From contig NW_008705564.1 in NCBI RefSeq assembly GCF_000186865.1, forward strand, positions 652,203-716,202: 64,000 nucleotides of DNA, read 5' to 3'. The stretch's first letter is position 1. Every line of letters begins with the position of its first letter. Of the stretch, positions 37,851-48,700 are shown piece after piece. The translations under genes were made by a program, and so were the position numbers. The notes below the pieces were generated by a model. That model saw nothing but the letters and a program-made list of their open reading frames with translations, searched no databases and had not been told where the DNA came from. This DNA comes from Aureococcus anophagefferens (lineage: Eukaryota > Sar > Pelagophyceae > Pelagomonadales > Pelagomonadaceae).

Positions 37851-38860
37851 TCGAGATCCCCGAGGGACGCGTTCGGCGAGCCCGCGAGGACGACGTCCCC
37901 CGGTCGTTTGGACCGGTCGCCGTCGTCGGGCGGGCTCGAGATGTCCTCGTCGTCGTCCGGCGACCGCGGCGCGAGGCGCGAGACGTCGAGCTGCCACTCC
38001 CAGACGATGCGCTCCTTCTCGCGGCCGAGCTGCTCGACGCGCTTCTTCAGCGCCTCGTTCGCGCCGCGCTGCGCCCGGAGCCAGAGGGGCTTCAGCACGC
38101 CGTAGACGACGCCGTTCGCCGCCGCGATGGCGACGACCCACGCGAACGCCGACGGCGCGACCTCGTCGAAATCCGCGCCCGCGGCGCGCGTCACCGCGAG
38201 GCTCATCGACAGGTGGAGCATGACGTAGAGGGCCTGGAAGGCGAGGCGCCCGTTGCACACAAAGGCCACGCAAAAACCCTGGAGCACGATGAGCACGTAG
38301 TAGATCGGGCTCCGGCGGATCGACGCGTACACGACGCGAATTTCCACCTCTCGCGCGGCGTCGCTGAGCTCGTAGACGCGGAGGAAGCGCACAACGTGGG
38401 TCACGAGCGTGTAGGCGAGGGAGATGTGGTGCGCGCGCTCGAGGCACGCGGCCTGGAACTGCGGCGGCGCCGTCGCCGTCACGGACGAGAAGACGACGAA
38501 CGCCGCGGTCCAGATCTGCGACGCCGCGGAATTGCCCAGGCCCGAGTTCACGATGTTGATGCTCTCGGCGAGGCGCGCGACGACGCAGAGCAGCCACCAG
38601 AAGGCGACGACGCGCCGCCGGAGCAGCCGCTCGAAGCGGCGCTCGTCGCCCGCGTCGGGCAACGTGAACGCGCAGCACGCGACGTCGTCGTCGTCGCGGC
38701 TCCGCGACACGGCGACGCGGTTCGACTCGCCGAAGGTCACGACGTGGTCCTCGGGCACGGGCTCGGGCACGCCGCTCGAGAGCGAGGCGTTCGAGCCCTT
38801 GTAGCGCGGCAGGCGGGGCCGGAGGGGGCGCGCCGGGCGAGCGTCGGCCATCTCCCTCAT
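37832..38860 (-). CDS. Six-pass membrane protein, paralogue 2 (intact)
   Basis: A 342-residue protein, MREMADARPARPLRPRLPRY, the only intact member of the local family. It shares DERRFERLLRRRVVAFWWLL, SINIVNSGLG, a hydrophobic run of about six helices, and the cytosolic tail LKPLWLRAQRGANEALKKRV followed by EQLGREKERIVWEWQLDVSR with paralogues 1 and 3. The tail forms a short coiled coil, and the acidic or Pro-rich end is LGDLDLDFSP. The family resembles the N-terminal membrane region of multi-domain receptors in stramenopiles; that is inference, and no enzyme domain is present. The stop is duplicated by a 33-bp tandem repeat. The three copies share the minus strand, so they arose by tandem duplication. 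Confidence 0.65.
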   Translation of the reverse strand: MREMADARPARPLRPRLPRYKGSNASLSSGVPEPVPEDHVVTFGESNRVAVSRSRDDDDVACCAFTLPDAGDERRFERLLRRRVVAFWWLLCVVARLAESINIVNSGLGNSAASQIWTAAFVVFSSVTATAPPQFQAACLERAHHISLAYTLVTHVVRFLRVYELSDAAREVEIRVVYASIRRSPIYYVLIVLQGFCVAFVCNGRLAFQALYVMLHLSMSLAVTRAAGADFDEVAPSAFAWVVAIAAANGVVYGVLKPLWLRAQRGANEALKKRVEQLGREKERIVWEWQLDVSRLAPRSPDDDEDISSPPDDGDRSKRPGDVVLAGSPNASLGDLDLDFSP

Positions 38861-39066
38861 GTCAAGTACTCAGGCACACGCGGTGCCCGTGTCGTCGCGA
38901 CGACGCGACGGGCGGCAACAAGGCGTTGACGCTTTTGATGGCTCCCGTTTCGCCTCGATATGGACATCACGGGCTCAAGCTGGCTTCAACAGGGCTCCGG
39001 TCCGCGCCTTCTCAGGTCTCCTCGAGCGCCTTCCCCGCAGGCCTATGCTGCAAGCTTACAGAACTT

Positions 39067-40446
39067 TCACGCGAGATCCTTCCAGGGGCAGACGCGCGTC
39101 CCGCCCTCGTCGCGGTAGAAGTACGCGGTCCAGGCGAACTCCTGGGGGTGCTTCTTCGTGCTGCCATCCCCGGCCTGGAAGTCGTGCAGCTCCGCGCGCG
39201 GCGTGCCCAGGAAATCAAAAATGCGCCGGAGCTCGCCGTCCGCGTCGGCGACGAGCTCCTCGTAGACGACGTCGAGGCTCGGGAATCGGCGCTGCCGCAA
39301 CCGGCCCTGCCAGGTCTTCTTGAGGTGGGCAATCCTCCGCGCCTTCGCCGCGACCTTCCTTATATGATGCTCGCTGAGGCAGTCCGCGTCGCCGTGGTTC
39401 AGGAACTCGCTCACGGCCGTGCGCCTCGCGTCCTTGCGCTCGAGGTGGACGACGCGGAGCTCGAGCTTGTTCGCGATCTCCGCGAAGTGGTCCCAGTCGC
39501 ACATCTGGTTGTAGTGGACGACGAGCCCCCGCGCGGCCATGGCGTCGGCGCTCCGCCGCTTCAGCGGCTCGTCGAGGTCGCGGTAGAGCGCGCCGCGCGC
39601 GAATTTGTCCATCCCGAAGAACACGCGGAGGCCCTTTTCGAACTTCGCGGGGTCCTTGGGCACCTCGTGCTCGTAGAAGGCCTCCTCGAAGGCGAAGACC
39701 TGCGGGTGCCGCCGCAGCTCCGCCATCATGAAGTGCGTGCCCGAGCGCTGCGTCGAGAGCACCTGCGGGCGTCGCGGGGTCCCCAAACGAGGCGACGTCG
39801 CCCGTCGGAAGGCGGCGCCAACGCGGGCTCTATCGGCACGTGCGAGCGGACACGGAAATGGCACGATGAATCGCGTCTGGTTGTCGACGGTCCAGGGCCC
39901 GAGCGACGGCTTGTCGCGGACCTTCGCGGGCTTCCACGGGCAGACGCGCGTCCCGCCCTCGTACCGGTAGAAGTAGTCGGTCCAGGCGAACTCCTGGGGG
40001 TGCATCTTCGTGCTGCCATCCCCGGCGTGGAAGTCGTGCAGCTCCGCGGGCGGCGTGCCCAGGAAATCAAAAATGCGCCGGAGCCCGCCGTCCGCGTCGG
40101 CGACGAGGTCCTCGTAGACGACGTCGAGGCTCGGGAATCGGCGCTGCCGCAGGCGGTCGCGCCAGGTCTTCTTGAGGTCGGAAATGCGCTGCGCGTGCGC
40201 CGTGACCTTCGATTTATCATACTCGTCGAGGCAGTCCGCGGTGCCTTTGTTCAGGAACTCGCTCACGGCCGTGCGTTTCGTGTCCGTTCGCCGGAGGTGG
40301 ACGACGCGGAGTTTGAGCGTTTCCGCGATCCGCGCGAAGTTGTCCCAGTCCACGGCCTGGTTGTAATGGACGACGAGCCCCCGCGCGGCCATCGCGTCGG
40401 CGCTCCGCTGCTTCAGCGGCGTGTCGAGGCCGCGGTAGAGCCGTGA
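39067..40446 (-). CDS. Tandem sulfotransferase-like protein, first unit truncated
   Basis: Two sulfotransferase units lie in one open frame. The downstream unit is complete: VLSTQRSGTHFMMAELRRHP (the 5'-PAPS phosphate loop), EEAFYEHEVP, LRVVHLERKDARRTAVSEFL (the 3'-phosphate-binding region), RRFPSLDVVYEELVADADGE and RIFDFLGTP. The upstream unit begins abruptly at YRGLDTPLKQRSADAMAARG (about 40446) and lacks the 5'-PAPS loop, so it cannot be active alone; the first ATG is 40392. The units are very similar (for example SLDVVYEDLVADADGGLRRI in the first), which indicates recent duplication. The substrate is probably a carbohydrate or small alcohol, but this is not shown. Either the first unit is a dead remnant or the gene starts further upstream through an unseen exon. 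Confidence 0.7.
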   Translation of the reverse strand, partial: SRLYRGLDTPLKQRSADAMAARGLVVHYNQAVDWDNFARIAETLKLRVVHLRRTDTKRTAVSEFLNKGTADCLDEYDKSKVTAHAQRISDLKKTWRDRLRQRRFPSLDVVYEDLVADADGGLRRIFDFLGTPPAELHDFHAGDGSTKMHPQEFAWTDYFYRYEGGTRVCPWKPAKVRDKPSLGPWTVDNQTRFIVPFPCPLARADRARVGAAFRRATSPRLGTPRRPQVLSTQRSGTHFMMAELRRHPQVFAFEEAFYEHEVPKDPAKFEKGLRVFFGMDKFARGALYRDLDEPLKRRSADAMAARGLVVHYNQMCDWDHFAEIANKLELRVVHLERKDARRTAVSEFLNHGDADCLSEHHIRKVAAKARRIAHLKKTWQGRLRQRRFPSLDVVYEELVADADGELRRIFDFLGTPRAELHDFQAGDGSTKKHPQEFAWTAYFYRDEGGTRVCPWKDLA

Positions 40447-40673
40447 CCCGGTATCACGCGAGCCGAGATCGGATTCTTTGGAAGACGACCATGCGCTTCA
40501 CCCGAGCCAGCTCGAGCTGTGTGATCTTGCGGGTGCGAAGACTGTGCAGATAGTGCCTGAGCCTCGAGGCCCTCCCGCGAGCGCCTCGGCGACGTCGTCA
40601 AGACCGAGCGGTCCGAGGTCGAGCGGAAGAACGTGCTCACTCCCCAAACGACCCCCACAAGATCCTTAAAAAT

Positions 40674-41712
40674 TCACGGCGTGCCGTCGAGGTCCAGGCC
40701 CCGGGCGGAGCCGAGGGACGACGGCGACCCCGCGAGCGGCACGGCGCCGAGGGCCTTGGGCGCGTTGGACCCCTTCGGCGCATTGCCCCCCTGCATCTCC
40801 TCGACGAGGCTCGAGGAGATGGAGGCCGACGAGGACGGCGCCGTCGCGGCCCGCCGGAGCTCCATCGTGTCGAAGCGCCACTGCCAGACGACGAAGTCCT
40901 TCGCGGCGTCGAGCTCGTCGGCGCGCCGCTCGAGGCGCGCGTCCTCCATGGCCCGCGCGCGCAGCCAGAGCGGCGTGGCCACCATGTAGATGACGGCGTT
41001 CGAGAGGACGATGGACAGCATGTAGAAGGCCATGGGCAGCGCGATGCGCGTCGGATCGGCGCCCGCCGCGGCGACGACGACGACGGACAGGGCGAGGTTG
41101 ACCGCGACGAGCAGGACCTGGAACCGGAGGCGGTCCGACGAAATGAGCGGCAACCCGAAGCCCAGGAAGAAGAGGTACAGGTAGTAGGCGGGCGACGACA
41201 ACGTGCCGTAGACGCGGCCGATCTGATCCTCGAGCTCCGCGGGCGCGAGCGCGAAGACGCGCTGGAGCCGGATGGCGTGGTTCGCCACCACGTAGAGGAG
41301 CGACGCCTGCGGCGCGTGCTCGACGAAGCGGTGGCGCACGTCCGGCGGCGCCGCGGACGCGGCCGTCGACGCGGACACGAAAAAAGCCGTCCAGATCGCG
41401 CCCGCGTCCGCGCCCGCCCGTCTGCAGGTACTGGCCGCTCGTCTCGGCGACGCGCACGAAGACGAGGAGGAACCAGTAGGGGAGGATGCAGCGCCGCCGC
41501 AGCAGCCGCGCGAACGATCGGTCGTCGCGCTCCGTCGCGAGTTTGGGAACGCAGCACGCGACGTCGTCGCCCGCCGGCCGCGGCACGGCGACGCGCGTGT
41601 AGCCCTCGTAGAGGGTCGGCTGCTCCTCGTCGACGACGTCGGGCACGCCGGAGGACGACGCCTTGTAGCGCTGCTTGTCCCGGCGCGCCTTGGGATGGAC
41701 GTCGGCGAACAT
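40674..41712 (-). CDS. Six-pass membrane protein, paralogue 3 (frameshifted)
   Basis: It starts MFADVHPKARRDKQRYKASS (ATG 41712). RSFARLLRRRCILPYWFLLV and RVAETSGQYLQTGG are in the first frame. The frame then changes inside a GCGGGCGCGG run near 41412 and continues AIWTAFFVSASTAASAA, NHAIRLQRVFALAPAELEDQ, YYLYLFFLGFGLPLI, VLLVAVNLALSVVVVAAAG, MLSIVLSNAVIYMVATPLWL and the tail RADELDAAKDFVVWQWRFDT to the stop at 40674. Helix order and tail match paralogues 1 and 2. A one- or two-base indel or an unseen intron is needed to join the halves. The function is unknown. Confidence 0.6.
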
Positions 41713-42137
41713 GGCCCCGCCGAGAGGACGGTCGCACGCTCGCCGAGCCTCGGGGGGTTCCTTGAGCCCGGCGACGGCGACGGGTTTACGCTTCGCCGCG
41801 TCTCTAAACGTAGGGGACCCGGGAGTAACCGCGGGGGACGGGAGGCTTCGCCCCGGCGCACGACGAGTTTCACTTGGAGATCACGGTCAAGAGGGGAGGC
41901 GATTCACGCAAATCTTGCCGCTGACCTTCGGCGATGTCCGCTGGCTTACGTGGGTATGGGGCACTAGGCCGATCCTCCCGATCGTGCTCTCGCTCCTCGC
42001 TCACTACCCTAGCCCTTCCCTTTGATCCTCCCTCCCTTCGATTCGTCCCTGCGCCGCGGCTAACTGACATTCGGCGACCCACGGGCATCGTGTCTAGATA
42101 CACCCACCTCCACCCCCGACGCACAAAACACGGCGCG
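41713..42137. other. 425-bp gene-free spacer
   Basis: It lies upstream of paralogue 3 and downstream of the ankyrin gene stop. AT-richer patches occur at 41880-41900 and 42000-42110. I see no repeat, RNA gene or conserved reading frame in it. Confidence 0.5.
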
Positions 42138-43148
42138 TTAGAGGGACAGGACGTTGGCGAGCTTGTCCTTGGGCTTGTTCTCCTCCTCCCACTCCTCGCC
42201 GCCCGCGTCCATGCCGCAGCCCGCCTGGCCGCAGGTCACGAAGACGACGATGGCCGACGCGAAGCCCGCGAGGGTCCCCCGCTGCTCCTTCATGCGCTTC
42301 GCCTTCTCGAGCTCCGCGTCGTCCTTCGCGAGGATGTCCTCGAGGATCTCGTCGTTGAGCGCCGGGTCGAGGTAGTTCGTCAGCGCCTCGTGGATCGCCG
42401 TCTCGCCGAGGCGCCGCGCGAGGACCCAGGGCGAGTGGCGGTCGCTGATGGGGTCGTGGCTGTGGGCCGCGCCGTGCTCGATCAGCACCTCGACCGCGTT
42501 CGCGTCGCCGAGATCGACCGCGTGCCAGAGCAGGGACCGCTTGCCCCGGTCGCGGAGCCCGACGAGCGCGCCGCCGCCCGCGCGCGACACGAAGCCCTTG
42601 ATCGCGGCCTCGAAGTCGTAGAGCTCCTCGCCTGCGTCGAGATGGAGCTCCCGGCGTACCCTCGGAAGCTCTCGAGCTCGGTCGAAGCGACGTCGGTTTC
42701 ACGGGCTCCTTTCCGGACGAGCGCGTGGCGAGTGCTCTCGACGGAGCGCACACGCACGTGCGGCGACGTCCGTCCATCGAAGTCGCGTCGATAGATGCGG
42801 GTTCCGCGCGGCGCCGCGCGGCCCTCGACGGGCAGCCGCTTCGCGAGGCTCCGCTCCTCGACCTCCGCGCGTTCCCACTGCCTCGGCCCTCCAGTCGCGC
42901 CGCTCCTGCGTGTTGAACTTGAGCCGCGACGGCATGGCGAAGCTGTCCGACGCCGCCCGCGGCTTCTTGGGCGCGTGGGGCTTCGCGGCGTGCTTCTTGT
43001 GCGGCGCGGCGTGGGGCTTCTTGTGCGCCGCCTCGGTATCGTTCCACGCCGCGAGCAGCACGCTCGGCGTCGACGGCTGCGGCTCGCCGAGCTCCCGCGC
43101 CTTCGCTGGCTCCTCGGAACCGCCCACGAGCCCCGACAGATAGTCCAT
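42138..43148 (-). CDS. Ankyrin-repeat-like protein with a diverged introner intron
   Basis: Exon 1 starts MDYLSGLVGGSEEPAKAREL (ATG 43148) and is Lys/Ala/Pro/His-rich (HKKPHAAPHKKHAAKPHAPK), ending near 42863. Exon 2 (42631-42138) begins GEELYDFEAAIKGFVSRAGG and carries ankyrin-like repeats (KRSLLWHAVDLGDANAVEVL; HSPWVLARRLGETAIHEALT) and an acidic or charged end (LEDILAKDDAELEKAKRMKE). It closes with a short hydrophobic segment, FASAIVVFVTCGQAGCG. The intron is inferred from a family B-like sequence and from phase: a GT at 42862-42861 gives phase 1, which matches the exon 2 frame. The exact donor is uncertain. The role is probably protein binding. Confidence 0.6.
42632..42853 (-). mobile_element. 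Old, GC-enriched introner related to family B
   Basis: On the plus strand CTCTCGAGCTCGGTCGAAGC, then GACGTCGGTTTCACGGGCTC and CTTTCCGGACGAGCGCG parallel the B core (CTCTAGCTCGGTCAAATCGA, AGTCGATTCGGCTGATTTTT, GGACGAATCGATTG), with A/T positions replaced by G/C. Candidate flanks CTCCTCGC (42624-42631) and CTCCTCGA (42854-42861) match at 7 of 8 bases. Confidence 0.6.
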
Positions 43149-43243
43149 AGCTCACTTCAAGGTGGGTAGCTCGCACTGCACTTTGGGTTCTGTGAAAAGC
43201 GCGTAATGGAGGCTGCCCAGTCCATCGAAACGCCCTGACATCC

Positions 43244-45499
43244 ATGGCCCTGGATCCGCAGTCGACGCTCATCCAGCTCGAGAGCCTGAAGCTCGAGAAG
43301 ACGCCGCCGGCGATCAAGCCGCGGCGGTCGCGATCCGCGTGGTGCGTCCTCCTCGTCGCCGTGTCGTGCCTCGCCGTCGGCTTCGTCGGCGGCGCGCTCT
43401 TCGCGCGGCTCACGCGCGACGGCGGCGACGACGACGACGACGTCGCGGCGGACGCGAGCGCCGCGGACGCCGCCGCGGACGCCGCGGTGGACGCGGACGG
43501 CGCGGTGGACGCGGACGCGCCGACGCCGCGGCCGACCGCCGCGGCGCCCGCGCCGGCCGCGGCGCCCGCGCCGCGGCCGACCGTCGCGCCGCCGGCGCCG
43601 ACGGCCGCCGCGTCGACGTTCTGCTGCTACTACACGCCGTCGGACTGCGGCGCCTGCGAGGACGCGGCGGCGGCCGACGACTGGTGCTCGGCCGCGCGCG
43701 ACCGCTGCGAGGGCTCGTGCGGCGCGACGTGGTGCGCCAGCGGCGCGCCGGCGCCGTCGCCGCGGCCCACGGCCGCCGACGGCGCGCCGACGGCGGGCCC
43801 GACGGCGACGCCGCGGCCGTCGGCCGCGGCGCCGACGGCCGAGCGGAGCCTCTTCGCGACGGCGCCCGGCTACTACGTGAACCCGACGCTCGCCGCGAAC
43901 CTCGACGCGTCCATCGCGACGACGGACGACGCGGCCGTCGCCGCGACGCTCGAGGCCATGAAGGGCGTCGCGTCGGCGTACTGGATCGACGTCAAGGGGA
44001 AGCTGGACCCCAACGGGACGTCGACGGCGGACGCGCGCGGTATACTTTTAGACGCCGCGGCGCACGCGGAGCCGCCGCTCGTCGTCTTCATCGTCTACGA
44101 CCTGCCGAACCGGGACTGCCACGCCTACGCGTCCAACGGCGAGATCTGCTGCGCGTACAACGACGACGGCACCTGCGACTACGACAACTCGGGCGACTGC
44201 GCCGCGGGCCTCGACCAGGGCGGGAAACAAACATATTCGACACGACTTCAATGTTCGTGTATGTGCACGGTTTCGACATACGTTCTTCGCTGTCTGAAAA
44301 GAATTCGCCGAGAGGAAACGATGCGTCCAAAAATCAGCCAAAACGACTGTGATTTGACCGAGCTAGAGAAGTTTTGCTGGACAGGGCGTTCCACTGGGTA
44401 TTTCGCACACAGGCCTCGACGAGTACAAGACGACCTACGTCGACCCCTTCGCGGCAATCCTCGCGGAGTTCGAGGGCGTCGTGCCCGTGGCGCTCATCCT
44501 CGAGCCGGACTCGCTGCCCAACTTCGCAACGAACCTCGACGACCCGCGCTGCGGGAACATAGGGACCAAAAACGCGTACGAGCTCGGCATCGCCTACGCC
44601 GTCGAGGCCCTCAAGGCCGCGGCGCCGTCGGCGCACATCTACCTGGACGCGGGCCACGGCGGCTGGCTCGGCTGGGAGGACAATTTGGAGTCCTTCGCGT
44701 CGACCGTCGCGTCGCTCGGCGTCGAGGACCACCTCCGGGGCTTCGCGACGAACACGGCCAACTACCAGCCCCTCGGCGAGCCCTGCGCCGACGGCGTCGA
44801 CTGCATCACGGGGCCCGGCGCGTCGTCCGCCTGCTGCGACGACCCCTGCGGCCTCCTGTCCCAGTACAACCGCGGCCAGAACCAGGGCAGCACAAGAGAG
44901 CGAAATTCCCAACTTCAAAGGCTCCGATCTCGGCCGTTTTCCACTCGTTTCGGCTGATCTTTGGACGAGCGATCATCTCTCGGAACGGCCTCGAAGCGTG
45001 GATGTTTTTTACGGAACGCGCGCGCGCGGAACACTCACGTTGAAGCGACGTTGAATCTCTCTTGTCCTGCCCAGGCCAGAACGAGCACGAGTACGCGCGG
45101 CTTCTGGTCGACGCCATGGCCGCGGCCATGCCGGGCTTCGCCCCCAGAGTCGTCATCGACTCGGGCCGCAACGGGAACCCCGGCGCGCGGACCGACTGCG
45201 CGTCCTGGTGCAACCCGCGCGACGCGGGCGCGGGCGCCGTGCCGACGGCGGTCACGCGCGACCCGGACGTCGTCGACGCGTACTTCTGGCTCAAGACGCC
45301 GGGCGAGTCCGACGGCTGCACGGCGCTCCTGCCGTCGGCCGACGACGAGTGGGTCTCCGACGGCGCCTGCCCCCGCTTCGACCAGGGCTGCGCGTCCGTC
45401 GACTCCATCGGCACGGCGGCCGGGGAGCCCTACGCGCCCGAGGCGGGCCACTGGTACGACTACCAGATCAAGATGCTCGCGGAATTCGCGGACATGTAG
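43244..45499 (+). CDS. Membrane-anchored GH6 cellulase (cellobiohydrolase/endoglucanase), two introner introns
   Basis: It starts MALDPQSTLIQLESLKLEKT. One helix (WCVLLVAVSCLAVGFVGGAL, residues about 34-54) makes a type II membrane anchor. An acidic stretch, Pro/Ala/Thr linkers and a Cys-rich module (CCYYTPSDCGACEDAA ... CEGSCGATWC) follow. The GH6 catalytic domain then runs to the end, with all four key motifs: VVFIVYDLPNRDCHAYA, ALILEPDSLPNFATN, YLDAGHGGWLGWEDN and DAYFWLKTPGESDG. GH6 enzymes cut beta-1,4-glucan with inversion. Exons are 43244-44207, 44413-44874 and 45075-45499, both junctions in phase 1 with GC donors. A cell-wall or particle-degrading role at the cell surface is inference. 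The stop is at 45497. Confidence 0.92.
44216..44412 (-). mobile_element. Introner element, family B, copy 5 (first intron of GH6 gene)
   Basis: 197 bp between perfect duplicates GCCTCGAC (44208-44215 and 44413-44420). GC donor. The left end is CAGGGCGGGAAACAAAC and the right end TATTTCGCACACAG. The core is reversed (GCGTCCAAAAATCAGCC) and the right third is diverged. Confidence 0.92.
44883..45074 (+). mobile_element. Introner element, family A, copy 3 (second intron of GH6 gene)
   Basis: 192 bp between perfect duplicates GCCAGAAC (44875-44882 and 45075-45082). GC donor. Ends are CAGGGCAGCACAAG and CTTGTCCTGCCCAG. Forward orientation. Confidence 0.95.
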
Positions 45500-45700
45500 C
45501 AACTCACAGACCGGCAGCCCCCAAACTCGAAGACGGGACCCACCCCCCAAATTAAAACGGCGCGAAGCCTACCTGCTAGGGGCGCCAGCCGCGAGACCGT
45601 TGAAGGTCAACGCGTCGACATTGAGGAAGCCAGGAACCCGGCCCGGCAGTGACACACGGTTGCTGCCTCCGCCAGTTGCGCGCGGGCAGCCTCTGAGGAC

Positions 45701-48700
45701 ATGCCGCGCGTCCACACGGAGGAGTCGCGCACGGGACCGGACTGGCCGCGGTCCCGGTCGCTGGCGACGCCGCGGCGCGAGGGCGACGGCGGGCGGAGCT
45801 CCGCCGACGAGCGCGAGAGCGTCGAGAGCCGCGCGTCGACGAAGCGCACGCGGAGCAAATCCAAGAAGAAGAAGCGGCCGCCGTCGGAGGCGCCGCCGGC
45901 CCTCGTCGTCGGCGACCACGTCCAGCTCCAGGGCCTGCCGTCGAAGCACCTCAACGGGCGGGCGGGCGTCATCGCGCGCGTCTTCAACGACGGCAAGCGC
46001 GGCGTGAGGGTGCCCGGCCGCAAGGGCCTCGTGTCGGCCTTCCGGCGCCAGATGGTCCTCGTCGCGCCGCCCGACGCGGCCGTCGAGGAGACCAAGGGCG
46101 GGGACGACGCACCCGCAGTCGACCCGAGCGCGCTCTGGCCGCCGCCGCCGCCGGAGGCGCCGGCCGCCGCGCCGGCCGCGGCGCGGCCGCGGCCCGCGCC
46201 GCCCTCGGAGCCGCCGCCGCCGGAGCCGGAGCCGTCGGAGCCGCCCCCGGCCGCCGCGACGCCGTCGGCGACGCCGTCGGCGCCGTCGTCGGTGCTGCCG
46301 TCGGCGCTGCCGCCCGTCGCGACGCCGCGCGCCGCCGCGCCGCCGCCGCCGCCGCCGGGGTCGCCGTCGTCGTCCGCGGCCGCGNNNNNNNNNNNNNNNN
46401 NNNNNNNNNNNNNNNNNNNNNNNNNNNNNNNNNNGAGGGCGCCGCGCTGTGTGGAAATCAACCGCTGGTTTGGGACGTCTCGACCAAACTTTGAAATTCT
46501 CTATCTCGATCAAGTCGAAGTCGATTCGGCTGATTTTTGGACGAATCGATTGATCTCGTCGGGTTCTCGAAGCACAGCTGAAGAGTCCGGCGCAATCCGT
46601 TCGATTACGCGCACATTGAAGTCGAGTTGAAGATTTGATTTCCACACAGGCGCCGCGGGCCCGCCCGTCGGAGACGCGAAGATCGCGGCGATGATCGCCT
46701 CCGCGGCGGCGCCCGGCGCGCCCGACGACGGCGGCGGCGACGACGACGACGATGACGACGCGGAGCCCTTGGAGCCCCCCGCGCCCGCGGCGCCCGAGGA
46801 GCCCGAGGAGCCCGAGGACCCCCACCGGCGCCGCTCGCCGCGCGCGGGCGACGTCTGCCGGGGCGCCGCGGCGTCGCGGGCCGTCGCGGCGCCCGGGTCG
46901 CTGGCCGCGGAGCTCGAGGAGACGCAGGCGACCTTCGAGCAGGTGCCGGCGCCGCCGACGGGCTTCGGCGCGCTCGCGGCGCTCGACGCGTTCGTGAGCG
47001 GGCCCTCGCCGCCGCCGACGCCGCCGCCCGCGCCGCCGCCGCCGCCCGAGCCCGAGCCCGAGCCGAGCGACGACGACGAGGCCGCGGCGACGCGCGCGCG
47101 GAGCGAGTCCGAGGCCGCGGAGAAGACGCAGAGCTCCTGGATCGAGTCCGTGCGCTTCGGGGACCTCATCTCCCTCGAGGGCCACCTCGACCCCGCGCTC
47201 GTCGAGGACTCCTTCTTCGTCCGCGGCGACGCGACGTCGGGCCAGGTCGACGCGGCGCTGAGCGACGCCGATTTCCGGAGCTGCCTCTGGCGCGTCGTGC
47301 CGGCGCTCAAGTACGAGAAGCTCGAGAGCTGGTGCCGCGCGAAGACGAATTTGACGCTCGACCGCCGCCACGACCGCGTGTCCGTGTCGGCGCTGCTGGA
47401 CAGCCTGGGCGTGCGCCTCGAGCGGCCGCCGGCGAAGACGGCGCCCGCCGCGGCGGAGAACCTCGCCGCTTTGAAGGTCCAGCGCGAGACGAAGGGCAAC
47501 GCGGAGAAGCTCGCGGCGACGCTCGGGGCGGCAAAAGAGAGCGACATTCCCAACTTCAACGGCTCCTCTCTCGGCCGTTTTCCACTCGTTTTGGCTGATT
47601 TTTGGACGAGCGATCATCTCTTGGAAGAGTCTCGAAGCGTCGATGGTTGTTTCGGAACGCGCACGCGCGGAACACTCACGTTGAAGCGACGTCGAATCTC
47701 TCTTGTGCCGCCCAGGCGACGCTCGAGGACGCGGGCACGGCGCGCGCGCGGGACCTCATGTTCAACGAGCCCTTCCAGCTCCAGCACGTCGTGACGGGCA
47801 TGTTCTTCACCTGCGCGTCGTCGCTGGGCGCGGACCTCGACACGCGGCGCGCGCCGGGCCTCGGCGGCGAGGACGGGCGGCCGCGGAAGCTGCTGCTGCA
47901 CCCGGGCTGCGCCGGGTCCGTGCTGCTCTTCAGCCCCATGGGCGACGCCGGCGAGGTCGCGCGGCGGGCGCCCGTGTCCTACAACGACAGCGCGTTCCTG
48001 CTCGTGCGGCCCCAGGGCGACGGCGCACCGGGCAAGGGCAAGGGCGCGAAGCAGGGCGGCCGGCGCCTCGCGGGCATCTTCGACCCCGTAGAGACGACGG
48101 ACGCGGCGCGCGCCATCGCGCTGTCGCCCTGCGACCACGTGGCCACGGCGCGGTGCCCCCTCCGCGAGCTCGCCGTCTACGCGCAGCCGAGCCCGCTCGC
48201 GATCCGGCCCTACGCGCGCTACCCGTCCGCGGCGCTGCGGAACCTCGTGCACAACACGCCCTTTTTTCTGTTGAGCCAGCGCCTGCGGCGCGCCGTCGTC
48301 GTCCGCGACGGCGGGACTTTGGGGGACCACTGCGCGGTGCACGACGAGGTCGACGACGCCGACGACGACCTCGGCTCCGAGGACGGCGAGGGCGCGCGGG
48401 AGGCCAAGGTGGGCTTCCAGGAGGCGCAGCGCGAGGACATCGTGCGCGGGGCGGGGTCCGCGCACCTCGAGAGCGCCATGATGGCCTTCGTGGCCGAGCC
48501 GGTGATGCGGCGCGGCCCGGGCAACGACCTGCTCACGCGGGGCATCTGCTTCGGCGACGTCTTCCACGTGCGCCACGCGGTCACGGGCGCCTACCTCGCC
48601 ATGGCGCCGACGGTCGCGCCGGTCAAGGGGCCCGGGGGCGTGGACCGGCGCGACGCGCTGCTCTTCGACGACGACGACGGCCCGGACTCCGTCGACGACG

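Noticed and set aside
43339..44352. Second open frame across the GH6 first exon
   Set aside because: It is an Arg/Gly/Ala shadow frame; the alternate frame has the GH6 motifs and splices correctly.
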